Below, piece by piece: positions 8,247 to 16,066 of a stretch of 64,000 nucleotides of DNA; position 1 is the first letter of the stretch; each line of letters begins with the position of its first letter. This stretch comes from Mycolicibacterium mucogenicum DSM 44124 (GTDB taxonomy: Bacteria > Actinomycetota > Actinomycetes > Mycobacteriales > Mycobacteriaceae). The position numbers and the translations under genes are program-made. The DNA lies in NCBI RefSeq assembly GCF_005670685.2, contig NZ_CP062008.1:992001-1056000 (forward strand). The letters are read 5' to 3'. A model generated the notes under the pieces. That model did no database searches, had not been told where the DNA came from, and saw nothing but the letters and a program-made list of their open reading frames with translations.

Positions 8247-9143
8247 ATGTCCACGCTCACATCCACAGCCGTTCCCGTCGAAATGACGGCCACCGAAACA
8301 GGTTTCCTGCGGCGCAATGGTCCCGATGGCGCTCGAGTTGCGTATCAGACCTGGGGCCGGCGACGTCCGGATGCGGGATGCGGTGATGTGCTGCTCGTAC
8401 ACGGGTCGTTGCAGTCCTCGAAAGTGTGGTCCAAGCACGGCTACGTGGCGCAATTGGCGCAGCGCTACCGGGTCATCACCATCGATGTCCGTGGACATGG
8501 GCGCAGCGATAAGCCCGAACATGCCGCCGGGTACGACATTCAGGCGTCGGTGCGCGACGTGTGCGCGCTGCTTGACCACCTCGGGATCGCCCGGACGCAT
8601 TACCTGGGATATTCGCTGGGAGGTCGCATCGGCTTGACCCTGGCGGCGGCCGCGCCGGAACGGCTCGCGTCCCTGGTGGTCGCCGGCTCGTCGTCCCGGC
8701 CGCAACGCGGTGCGGTCAACGTGGTGATGTTCCCCGATGCCATTGCGGTGACGGAGAAGTGGGGCGTCGAAGGATTCGTGCAGGGCTGGCAGGAGCATCG
8801 CGGTACCACGATGGGTTCGGGATTTCGCGCCACGGTCGACGCCCTCGGCGCCAGGGGTCTGGTCGCCTTGATGCGGCAGTGGGATGCCGAACCCGGTGTT
8901 GCCGAGGATGTGCTGGCGAAGCTCCAGACGCCGTCGCTGTTCTTCGCCGGTTCCCGAGACATGCTGCGGTTGGCCGATTCCCGCCATGCTGCTGCACTGA
9001 TGCCGCGCGCGTATTTCACGCTGCTCGAGGGGGCCGATCATGGTCAGACCATCGCGATGCGCGATCGCATTCTGGACCGGGCCGAGGCATTCTTCCGGCT
9101 GGCGGAGTTCCCGGACATCGAGAAGCTCAGCGCCGTCGGTTGA
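8247..9143 (+). CDS. Alpha/beta hydrolase
   Basis: The product (298 aa) is an alpha/beta-hydrolase-fold protein. The nucleophile elbow GYSLGG has S123, the oxyanion strand contains LLVHGS near residue 50, and the late GADHGQ supplies the histidine. I chose the ATG at 8247 because GGGAAGG precedes it; a GTG at 8181 would add 22 residues without a matching ribosome site. No signal peptide is present, so it is probably cytosolic. The substrate cannot be predicted. Confidence 0.82.
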   Translation: MSTLTSTAVPVEMTATETGFLRRNGPDGARVAYQTWGRRRPDAGCGDVLLVHGSLQSSKVWSKHGYVAQLAQRYRVITIDVRGHGRSDKPEHAAGYDIQASVRDVCALLDHLGIARTHYLGYSLGGRIGLTLAAAAPERLASLVVAGSSSRPQRGAVNVVMFPDAIAVTEKWGVEGFVQGWQEHRGTTMGSGFRATVDALGARGLVALMRQWDAEPGVAEDVLAKLQTPSLFFAGSRDMLRLADSRHAAALMPRAYFTLLEGADHGQTIAMRDRILDRAEAFFRLAEFPDIEKLSAVG

Positions 9144-9144
9144 T

Positions 9145-10287
9145 TCACCGCCGCGAGATCGCCGGTGCCCTCAGCTCGCGGGACACCTCGAGGAGCCAGC
9201 TGAGTTCGTTGGTCTGCTCGGTTCCCCACGGTTCGCCGGCGATCTGGCCATGCGAATCGCCGGCCGGAATCTGTCGGGTGCGCTGATGTGCAATGGCGGT
9301 GCGGATCTGTTGCGCCGCTGAGGTTTTTGCCGGGTCATCGCATACATATGGGCGAATGGCGCTGAGCCCGTCGCGGATCTCGACGATGCGGCGGTACAGC
9401 CGATAGTCGTGGTCGCCGATCGGGGCCCGGGGCGGCGCGAGAGCGATGTGCGAATTGCCTTCGTAGAGTGCGGTCCACAGCGGCTCCAGTTGCCGGTGCC
9501 ACCGGTAGATGTGTGCGCGGCGGACTGCTGCGCGGGCGAGCTGGGAAAAAGACGGTCCCGCAAGGCCTATGACGATCAATACTTGACCCACCGCGGCGAC
9601 GAATGGTGCCAGGTGCTGCCAGGACATGCTGCGGTTGGTGAGCAGGCCGTAGATGGCCGAGTCCGCACGCAGCAGGCAGAAGACCAGACACAAGGCGGCG
9701 CCGGCGGCGGTGAGCAGCAGGCTGCGCCGCAGCCAGGCCACCTCGTGGTAGCGGGCGTACTGTAGACAACGCACGATAATGAGCACTGCGCCAAGGGCAT
9801 ACGTGCCCAGGTACAGCAGCATGTAGGTGACCCAGACGGGCTCGCCCCCGTGCGCAGCGTAGAAATCCACGGGGAGTTCGGCCTCCGGCGCGGCCATCCA
9901 GCAGACGATCAACGCGACGGCGGCCAGGCAGGCCAGAACGATCCACAGGCGCAATTGGCGATACGCGCGTTGCCCGGACTCTCCCCAGAACGTGATGACC
10001 GCGAGGACGCACGCAGTCCAGGCCATGCCGCCGGTCAGGCTCAGGATGAGTCGGCAGATGTTGTGCATCCCGGTCGCGCGGTCCAGCCATGCCGCTACGC
10101 TCGGAATGGACAGCGTGACCGCAATTCCTTTGAACAGGAACGACATCAGCAGCGCGATGGAGGCGGGCGGCCGCACCGGGGACCGGCTGATGGCCAGGGC
10201 CACCACGACGACGGCACCCCACATGAATGCCGCGGAAACCGCATAACTGAAGGCCGTGTTCTCGAGCATCTGGGCCACCGAAGACAT
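9145..10287 (-). CDS. Seven-helix membrane protein (MAB_1171c/DUF6545-like)
   Basis: The product (380 aa) shows seven hydrophobic helices in roughly the first 240 residues, then a soluble C-terminal domain of about 120 residues rich in Arg and His. This resembles the actinobacterial family annotated as MAB_1171c putative transporter / DUF6545, as I recall it, which is found beside XRE and ImmA-type genes. The ATG at 10287 overlaps the stop of the upstream metallopeptidase gene as TGATG, so translation is coupled. Transport has not been shown for this family; a sensor or anchoring role is equally possible. Confidence 0.78.
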   Translation of the reverse strand: MSSVAQMLENTAFSYAVSAAFMWGAVVVVALAISRSPVRPPASIALLMSFLFKGIAVTLSIPSVAAWLDRATGMHNICRLILSLTGGMAWTACVLAVITFWGESGQRAYRQLRLWIVLACLAAVALIVCWMAAPEAELPVDFYAAHGGEPVWVTYMLLYLGTYALGAVLIIVRCLQYARYHEVAWLRRSLLLTAAGAALCLVFCLLRADSAIYGLLTNRSMSWQHLAPFVAAVGQVLIVIGLAGPSFSQLARAAVRRAHIYRWHRQLEPLWTALYEGNSHIALAPPRAPIGDHDYRLYRRIVEIRDGLSAIRPYVCDDPAKTSAAQQIRTAIAHQRTRQIPAGDSHGQIAGEPWGTEQTNELSWLLEVSRELRAPAISRR

Positions 10288-10805
10288 CACGGGATCGCCG
10301 AATTGCCCTCGAGTCTCAGCGACGCGAGAACGCGGCCCAAGTTGGCGTTTGAGAGCGAGACGGTTTGCGGCGCACCGCGTCTGACCCGTTGTCCCATGAT
10401 GGAGGCGAGTGTTTCGGCCTCGATCTCCTGGCGGTCCATGTAGTTCTCCCGGCGCAGCACTTCGGCCGGGCCGGTTTGGCCGGCGGCGGAGTGGCCGCAC
10501 AGCACGTGGCTGAGCTCGTGCAGGATGATGTGCTCGCGGTGCATCGTGGTGGTCTCGCTGTCGAAGACCACGTAGTCGGTGGGCCCCGTTCGCACCAACA
10601 TGCCGTGCACACCGCTTCCCGACAAGCGATACGGCAGCAGCTGGATGTCACGCCCGCTGATCATGCTGGCGATCGCGCGGATGTCATCGACCGTGGTGAG
10701 CTTGTCCAGCCCCAAATCCACCAGCTTGCGTGTGCAGTCACGGTGAATCGCCTTGAGCTCGCGCGTCGATCGCAGAAGTGCCGCTGCGCCACACGACGCG
10801 TCCAT
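10287..10805 (-). CDS. ImmA/IrrE-like metallopeptidase
   Basis: This 172-residue protein has a zincin motif HELSH at residues 96-100, and downstream acidic residues (EIEAE around 127-131) that could give the third zinc ligand. This fits ImmA/IrrE-type proteases, which cleave or inactivate neighbouring XRE-family repressors. The gene lies 2 bases after an XRE regulator and overlaps the membrane-protein gene, so the three form one operon. Cleavage of the adjacent regulator is inferred from the family. Nothing suggests secretion. Confidence 0.8.
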   Translation of the reverse strand: MDASCGAAALLRSTRELKAIHRDCTRKLVDLGLDKLTTVDDIRAIASMISGRDIQLLPYRLSGSGVHGMLVRTGPTDYVVFDSETTTMHREHIILHELSHVLCGHSAAGQTGPAEVLRRENYMDRQEIEAETLASIMGQRVRRGAPQTVSLSNANLGRVLASLRLEGNSAIP

Positions 10806-10807
10806 GA

Positions 10808-11284
10808 CTACCGTTCGGCTTTCGCGGGGGCGATGGTCGGCAGGCCTTGCAGCGCACGCACGTGATCCAGCACGGCGGCAACGGTTTCCAGACTCTCTTT
10901 GTTGAGGCCGATGGCACGCAACGCAATCAGCTCGACGTCGTCGCGGACAGATTCATCGAGTGCGCCAAGCCGCTCGTCGAGTGAATGCGACCGGGCCGGA
11001 TCGGTGATGGTCGACAACGGCACCTGAAAGAAGTCGGCCAACGCGCCGAGCAGGTCGATGCCGGGGCGTGCCCGCTTGCCGGTCCGCAGTGCGGAGAGGT
11101 AGGCCCCGCCGACCTTGATATCGGGATGAGCCTTCTTGAGGGCGGTCGCGACTTCTTCGTTGGTCCACATCCGGCCGTCGGGGCGCCGATGGGCGTCGAA
11201 GAGCGCGTTGATGCGCTCAGCCAGGCTGTCACCCGCGTCGTGTGCATCGGGCTGCCTGTTGGGTGTGGTCGGCGAAGTCGCCAT
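10808..11284 (-). CDS. XRE-family transcriptional regulator
   Basis: This is a 158-residue DNA-binding protein with an HTH of the XRE/Cro-C1 class near residues 40-95 (WTNEEVATALKK, GGAYLSALRTGKR, LLGALADFF) and a helical C-terminal part that may mediate dimerisation or be the target of the neighbouring protease. It is the first gene of the XRE-ImmA-membrane operon. Two inverted repeats upstream (11319-11332 and 11346-11360) are plausible autoregulatory operators. It has no signature of a phage repressor beyond the HTH. Confidence 0.82.
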   Translation of the reverse strand: MATSPTTPNRQPDAHDAGDSLAERINALFDAHRRPDGRMWTNEEVATALKKAHPDIKVGGAYLSALRTGKRARPGIDLLGALADFFQVPLSTITDPARSHSLDERLGALDESVRDDVELIALRAIGLNKESLETVAAVLDHVRALQGLPTIAPAKAER

Positions 11285-11318
11285 CTCCCCAGTGAAGCAT
11301 CGATACTCGATCGTCTCA

Positions 11319-11332
11319 ACTCGTAGACGAGT
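11319..11332. promoter_or_regulatory. Perfect palindrome upstream of XRE gene
   Basis: ACTCGT (11319-11324) and ACGAGT (11327-11332) form a perfect inverted repeat around AG. It lies 35 bp before the XRE start on the minus strand, where a promoter and operator are expected. Autoregulation by the XRE protein is inferred. Confidence 0.45.
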
Positions 11333-11345
11333 GTTCTTGTGTAAT

Positions 11346-11360
11346 TCAACTTGTGGTTGA
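11346..11360. promoter_or_regulatory. Inverted repeat TCAAC-N5-GTTGA
   Basis: TCAAC and GTTGA surround TTGTG, 62-76 bp upstream of the XRE start. The arrangement repeats that at 8135-8149. It may be a second operator for the XRE protein or a site for another regulator. Confidence 0.35.
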
Positions 11361-11442
11361 TCTCGCGATCTCGGCCGGACCGCTGCGTACGGTCGGACTG
11401 GCAGGCGCTACCGTCATGGCGGCGCCGGTTGAGTCGGTGCCC

Positions 11443-11516
11443 GCCCCCATAGCCCAATTGGCAGAGGCAGCGGACTTAAAATCCGCCAAGTGTCGGTTCG
11501 AGTCCGACTGGGGGCA
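11443..11516 (+). tRNA. tRNA-Leu (anticodon TAA)
   Basis: The 74-nt cloverleaf is readable by eye. Acceptor arms are 11443-11449 (GCCCCCA) and 11509-11515 (TGGGGGC) with discriminator A at 11516. The anticodon stem is GCGGA/TCCGC around the loop CTTAAAA with TAA at 11477-11479. The T arm has GGTTCGAGTCC. TAA reads UUA, a leucine codon. Bacterial leucine tRNAs normally have a long class II variable arm, but only about five bases (CAAGT) separate the anticodon stem and T stem here. CCA is not encoded. Confidence 0.85.
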
Positions 11517-11647
11517 CTCACACATCGCCTGCCCTGGATGCGGCACCTCACCTCCCCGAGCGGCCTACCTCAGAAGCGAGTAGCGCGGTACTCGTGATGG
11601 TCGCGCGCCGTCGCGTGATGCTTCCTCGTGAGAGGAGGTGGGCCGCC

Positions 11648-13264
11648 ATGGGTGCGCTACTTCCTCGCCGCTACGCGGGTGTGCCGGCCCTCGGCTGCGC
11701 GATCGGGTTGACGATCCTGTTCGGGGGCGCCGGCGTGGTGTTCGCCGATACGGGGTCGACACCGACGACGTCGACCGCGCCCACGACGACCGCTTCGCCC
11801 GCGCTGAAGGCGTTACCTCCGGTGATCGCGGCACCCGCGCCGGACGCCGACTCAGCCACCCTCACGCTTGCGCCATCGCACGGCGGCTCGGGAACTCAGG
11901 TGACAGCCACGATCACGGGCTTCGACTACTGCCTGGACTCCCCACACCTGCTGTGGGACGGCGGGCCACTGTCCGCCGGTAGCGATCTGACGTTCACGGT
12001 GCCGGACAGCCCGGCCGGTGCGCACCGGGTGACCGCTGTGTGCAGACTCCTGGATGGGGCCCGCACGGTCGCCCCGGCGTCGTTCACGATCGATGTGACC
12101 GAGAAGCCCACCCTCACACTGGAACCCGGCAAAGGGCCCGCCGGCTCGCAGGTGACGGCTACTCCCAAAGGCTTCGGGCGGTGCCTCGACGCCCCGCGTC
12201 TCCAGTGGGACGGCCAGCCTTTGACTGTCAAGGCCGTAGACCCCGCCGTCGGCAGTCTGGCGTTCACCGTTCCGGATGGCCCGGCAACCGGACACACCGT
12301 CACCGCGGTATGCGGCTCCCTGCGCAAATTGCCAGTGGCGGCATCTGCGCCCTTCACAGTGGTCGAAACCCCGAAGCCCACTTTGACTTTGAGCACCCCG
12401 AAGGGAACGGCGGGATCGCAAGTGACGGCGACGGGTACAGGTTTTGCCTGTCCGGACAGCGGCGACGTGCTGTTGTTCTGGGACGGGGACAAGTCTCCGT
12501 CGACCAAGGCCTCGCCCTTCAGTTTCCGTGTCCCGTTCACCGTTCCCGCGACAGCGTCCGTTGGCGAGTACACGGTGCTGGCCGCCTGCGCCGACGATCC
12601 CGACGTCGCGGCCAGTGAGCAGTTCACTGTCGTCAGCCCAGTGACGAACCAGGGAGCCGCGGCGGCGTCGATCGCGCTCGACCCCACGCAAGGGCATGGG
12701 GGAGAGGCGGTGCACATCGTCGGCTCGCAGTTCCTCTGTGCCGACCACGAGCGGACGGTGAAGCTGTCGTGGGATGGTGCCCCGCCCCGATTTGAGGTGG
12801 CTCTCGACGGGAACGGCCACTTTGCGACATGGTTTGCCGTCCCATCCGATGCCGCAGTGGGTAGTCACACGGTGCGTGCCTCGTGCGCGGATGGATCGGC
12901 TTGGGACACTGGTGATTTCGCCATTGTGACCGTAGGTCTGCCGGTGCCGCCACCCGTTACGACGCCGACGGCGCCACCGCCTCCCATCATCCCGCCACCG
13001 CCGCCGCACAAATGGTGGCCGCTCGTCCTGGTCGCCGCCGTCATCGCGGTGCTCCTGCTGGCTGCGGCCGTTCACGTCGGTCGCCGTGCACTTCGCACCC
13101 CGCAGGTCCGAGTAATCACGCGGCTCGGTGGCCCCGCGGCTGTCACGTTGCGTGCGACGCCGGCAGCCGGCGAGGCGACGTACGCCGTGCACGTGGCGGT
13201 GCATTCCAAGCCTGATGTCGTGACCTTGAGAGAGGTGGATGATGATCGCATCCGCGTTGACTGA
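11648..13264 (+). CDS. Surface protein with four Ig/IPT-like repeats
   Basis: The 538-residue protein has a signal-type N-terminus, a Thr/Pro-rich linker, four repeats of about 90 residues, a Pro-rich stalk, one membrane helix at about 455-476 and a cytosolic tail of about 60 residues. Each repeat opens with a pattern like LxPxxGxxGxxVTxxxxGF followed by C, L-x-WDG and ends xVxAxC, suggesting small beta-sandwich (IPT/Ig-like) modules with disulfides. I chose the ATG at 11648 because GAGGAGG lies 9 bases upstream. Its 3' end overlaps the next gene by 26 bases, so the pair is coupled. The function is unknown; adhesion or ligand sensing is inference. Confidence 0.75.
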   Translation: MGALLPRRYAGVPALGCAIGLTILFGGAGVVFADTGSTPTTSTAPTTTASPALKALPPVIAAPAPDADSATLTLAPSHGGSGTQVTATITGFDYCLDSPHLLWDGGPLSAGSDLTFTVPDSPAGAHRVTAVCRLLDGARTVAPASFTIDVTEKPTLTLEPGKGPAGSQVTATPKGFGRCLDAPRLQWDGQPLTVKAVDPAVGSLAFTVPDGPATGHTVTAVCGSLRKLPVAASAPFTVVETPKPTLTLSTPKGTAGSQVTATGTGFACPDSGDVLLFWDGDKSPSTKASPFSFRVPFTVPATASVGEYTVLAACADDPDVAASEQFTVVSPVTNQGAAAASIALDPTQGHGGEAVHIVGSQFLCADHERTVKLSWDGAPPRFEVALDGNGHFATWFAVPSDAAVGSHTVRASCADGSAWDTGDFAIVTVGLPVPPPVTTPTAPPPPIIPPPPPHKWWPLVLVAAVIAVLLLAAAVHVGRRALRTPQVRVITRLGGPAAVTLRATPAAGEATYAVHVAVHSKPDVVTLREVDDDRIRVD

Positions 13265-13910
13265 GACGGTGACCGTTCGAGACCTCCTGTATTGCGATGC
13301 GGCGGTCGAACCGACTCGGGCGCTGACCGACTCGCTGCACCAGAGCGGCACCGTCAACAACCTCGTTGCGCGGTTCCCTGGGGTGACACCGCTCGTCGAG
13401 GGCGAGGTGGCGAGGCAGACCGCTGAACAACTCTCGCTGAGCCTGCTCGATCTGGCCGTCGAAGGATGGAAGAAGTTCGACGAGCTCGTGGCGGCCGCCC
13501 GCCGTACGCGCGACAATGCGGCGGCCCGGGAGACCGTGAAGCTGGCGACGCACAAGATCGAATTCAGCCACCCGTGGACCGTCCAGGTTTTCGTCAATGG
13601 CAAGCCGGCCGGCACCGTCGAGGTGGAGTTGACCGTCTGCTTCGACATGGACCTGGTGGTTCTTGTCGTTCAGCAAGGTCGGATCGCGGCCGTCGAATCC
13701 GGGCGTTGCAGCATCACCGCGGCGTTGGAGATCGCACGGACCGAAGTCATCAAACGCCAGGCCCGGTTCGACTTGCGCCTTCGAATCTCGTTCGGCCACG
13801 GCCTGATTCTTGCCGGACCCGGCGCACACGGCGTGCCGGCTCAGCCCGCTGGCCTCGTCAATGCGCAACCACCGCCAGCGAACGGGTACCGCTATCCCGT
13901 GCACCGCTAG
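13239..13910 (+). CDS. Conserved hypothetical, partner of surface protein
   Basis: This 223-residue protein has no signal peptide. The first third is helical (LVEGEVARQTAEQLSLSLLDL), and the middle is a beta-rich module (FSHPWTVQVFVNGKPAG, then VELTVCFDMDLVVLVV) with a C-terminal helix-strand part and a Pro-rich tail. I cannot assign a family. The GAGAGAGG site upstream of the ATG at 13239 lies inside the surface-protein gene, so the two are co-translated and probably work together, possibly at the cytosolic tail of the surface protein. Confidence 0.65.
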   Translation: MMIASALTETVTVRDLLYCDAAVEPTRALTDSLHQSGTVNNLVARFPGVTPLVEGEVARQTAEQLSLSLLDLAVEGWKKFDELVAAARRTRDNAAARETVKLATHKIEFSHPWTVQVFVNGKPAGTVEVELTVCFDMDLVVLVVQQGRIAAVESGRCSITAALEIARTEVIKRQARFDLRLRISFGHGLILAGPGAHGVPAQPAGLVNAQPPPANGYRYPVHR

Positions 13911-14001
13911 CACCTCGCGTTGGAGTGAGCCGGGGATCGCCCAATATTTCCTTGTCCCCGGATTCGGCAGCGTGCAGCGCGTCCGGGGAAGAATGCATGA
14001 C

Positions 14002-14568
14002 ATGAGCAGCTTCAGCCGCCGCGGCGCAGCCACTGCGATGACCGCCGTCGTGGTGCTGGCAGTTACCGCCTGCGCATCCGATCAACTGGTGGAGACCAAG
14101 GACATCCCGAAAGACCAGGCTGCTCAACAGCTCAACGCCACTTTCGTCCACGCTCGCGTCCCGGCGAGTTTCGCACCGCTGGCCGCTACCGTCAGCACGA
14201 CCACGTGGGGCTCGGAGGCCCGAACCGTCAAAGCCGCTTTCATGGCCCCGCGACCCGACTTTGATCGGTTCATGAAAACCATCAGAATCCAGGGCGATCC
14301 GACGTGGATGAAGGACAGCTCGGGTACTTGCCCACCTGACAGCAGCCCACATCCGGCGCATGTGGCATACGCCCCACCCGCCCCGGTGCTGAAGGATTGG
14401 TATGACCGCGGAATCTTCAAGCGCTGCACACCGATTGAATCTTGGACTATCTCGTCGACTGAATTCAGTGACACCGCTCGATCCGCGGGACACATCTTCG
14501 CGCAGCCGGCCGGCAACGCCGCCGACTCCGGCGAATTGACTGTCCTCATCGGCACCACGATCGCCTAG
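14002..14568 (+). CDS. Putative lipoprotein
   Basis: This is a 188-residue secreted lipoprotein: MSSFSRRG, a hydrophobic stretch and lipobox VTAC with C24. Two more cysteines (SGTCPPD and FKRCTPIE) may pair. The body is mixed and shows no catalytic motif. The ATG at 14002 is favoured by GGGGAAGA about ten bases upstream; an in-frame ATG at 13993 is possible. It follows the surface-protein pair in the same direction after about 90 bases. The function is unknown. Confidence 0.72.
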   Translation: MSSFSRRGAATAMTAVVVLAVTACASDQLVETKDIPKDQAAQQLNATFVHARVPASFAPLAATVSTTTWGSEARTVKAAFMAPRPDFDRFMKTIRIQGDPTWMKDSSGTCPPDSSPHPAHVAYAPPAPVLKDWYDRGIFKRCTPIESWTISSTEFSDTARSAGHIFAQPAGNAADSGELTVLIGTTIA

Positions 14569-14715
14569 GCTGGCTGCAGCCGTTTCTGAGCGACTGCGAG
14601 CTTGGCGATCTGCATTTCTCGGGCCCATGCGTTGGCGCCACTAGCAAATCCCCACCGCCGGGCGTTTACTGATCCCACGGCGTTTCGGTGGTATCGGCGG
14701 GGACCGGAGGTTGCC

Positions 14716-15531
14716 ATGGGCCTTCTCGACGGCAAGGTTGCATTCGTGACCGGAACTGCCCGCGGCATGGGGCGAAATCACGCGGTACGGCTCGCTCGCG
14801 AGGGGGCATCGGTCATCGGGATCGACGTCGCGGCCGACGTCACGCCGCATAGCGGGTGTCCGGGGCCCCGGGAGGCGGACCTGCACGAGACGGTGCGCCT
14901 CGTCGAGGCCGCGGGCGGCAAGTGCCTGATGGCGGTCGCCGACGTCCGGGACTCTGCGGCCATGGATGTGGTGCTCAAGGAAGGCGTCAACAGGTTCGGC
15001 GGACGTCTCGACGTCGTCGTCGCCAACGCGGGCATCAGCACCTGGGCGCGCTTCTGGGAAATGCCGGACGACGAGTGGCAGACGATGATCGACGTCAACC
15101 TAACCGGCGTCTGGCGCACGATGAAAGCTGCTGTCCCACATATGATTGCGGCGGGCAACGGCGGCTCGATCATCAACATCAGCTCGGTGGCCGGGATCAA
15201 GTCATTGCCGGGCCAGGCGCACTACAGCGCCGCCAAGCACGGCGTGGTCGGACTGACGAAGTCGGCGGCCATCGAGCTCGCGGAGTTCAAGATCCGGGTC
15301 AACTCCATCCACCCGTGGGGCGTCGACACCGCGCTCGCCGCGGATCCGACGGTCGGCACGGTGCTCACGGATCACCCGAGCTACCTGATGTCCTTCGGCT
15401 GCATGCTCGGCGACCCGTTCCCCGCGAGCGTCGACGACATCTCCGATGCGGTCATCTACCTGGCGTCGGATTTGTCACGAGCGGTCACGGCAACGCAGTT
15501 GACCGTCGATATGGGTGCCACGAAGGTCTGA
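14716..15531 (+). CDS. Mycofactocin-type SDR oxidoreductase
   Basis: This 271-residue short-chain dehydrogenase would oxidise or reduce an alcohol/carbonyl with a tightly bound nicotinamide cofactor. It shows the nucleotide motif TGTARGMG (12-19), NAGIS (104-108), catalytic S156/S157, Y170 and K174 (YSAAK). The insertion after the second strand (around SGCPGPREADLHET, 46-59) is characteristic of mycofactocin-associated SDRs, which use non-exchangeable NAD and the peptide redox cofactor mycofactocin. The ATG at 14716 matches the usual N-terminus of the family. The substrate is unknown. Confidence 0.87.
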   Translation: MGLLDGKVAFVTGTARGMGRNHAVRLAREGASVIGIDVAADVTPHSGCPGPREADLHETVRLVEAAGGKCLMAVADVRDSAAMDVVLKEGVNRFGGRLDVVVANAGISTWARFWEMPDDEWQTMIDVNLTGVWRTMKAAVPHMIAAGNGGSIINISSVAGIKSLPGQAHYSAAKHGVVGLTKSAAIELAEFKIRVNSIHPWGVDTALAADPTVGTVLTDHPSYLMSFGCMLGDPFPASVDDISDAVIYLASDLSRAVTATQLTVDMGATKV

Positions 15532-15711
15532 TCACCCCTGACTGGTGGGCGCGCTAGTACTCGATCTATCTCGCACTAAAGATCGCTCTTCGGCCTATAT
15601 CGCGGTGCGGTTTGACGGACAATCGTAGAGAGCGTCAACAGTTCGAATTCTCAGCCGACGAAGGCCCAGGCCGTGCGCCGGTGCGGTGAGCACGGGAGAG
15701 AAGGCGCCATC

Positions 15712-16014
15712 ATGATGTACGCGGAGTACGAAGTGGCGGCAGTGTTGGTGCTACTCGTTGGCGCCGCGTGCGAGGTGACGGCGACCCACCTGCGCCGCGC
15801 CCACCCCGCTCGGTTGCCGGATCGAAAAGCGGCGCCGCCGTTATCGAAAGATCATGGAACCCGTTCGGCACCAACGGTTTACCGGACCGGCACTTCGGCC
15901 CCGCCGAAGGGATTGCGACTGGCCATGGAACGCTCGCATGCCCGGCGGATGGAACGGCGCCGCGTAAAGATGGAATTCCAAGCCTGGCTGGAGATCACCT
16001 CGCGGCCACTCTGA
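15712..16014 (+). CDS. Small membrane-anchored hypothetical protein
   Basis: This open frame of 100 codons has an N-terminal hydrophobic helix (about residues 6-20) and a basic, Arg-rich cytosolic tail. A GAGAGAAGG site lies just upstream of the ATG at 15712. No family is recognised. The tail composition (HARRMERRRVK) could bind nucleic acid or membrane phospholipid, but that is guesswork. It could be spurious, though the ribosome site and codon use support it. Confidence 0.5.
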   Translation: MMYAEYEVAAVLVLLVGAACEVTATHLRRAHPARLPDRKAAPPLSKDHGTRSAPTVYRTGTSAPPKGLRLAMERSHARRMERRRVKMEFQAWLEITSRPL

Positions 16015-16066
16015 TGACGGACCAAACCCATTGCGAAGCTGCGCCACCGTCCTACGATCGGTCGGT

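Noticed and set aside
11852-13648. A 598-codon minus-strand frame opposite the surface-protein gene
   Set aside because: It is the mirror of a strongly biased coding strand; it shows no domain, no ribosome site and low-complexity composition.
11443-14568. Prophage or ICE integrated at tRNA-Leu
   Set aside because: No integrase, excisionase, repeat of the tRNA 3' end or structural phage gene is visible, although an XRE/ImmA pair lies nearby.
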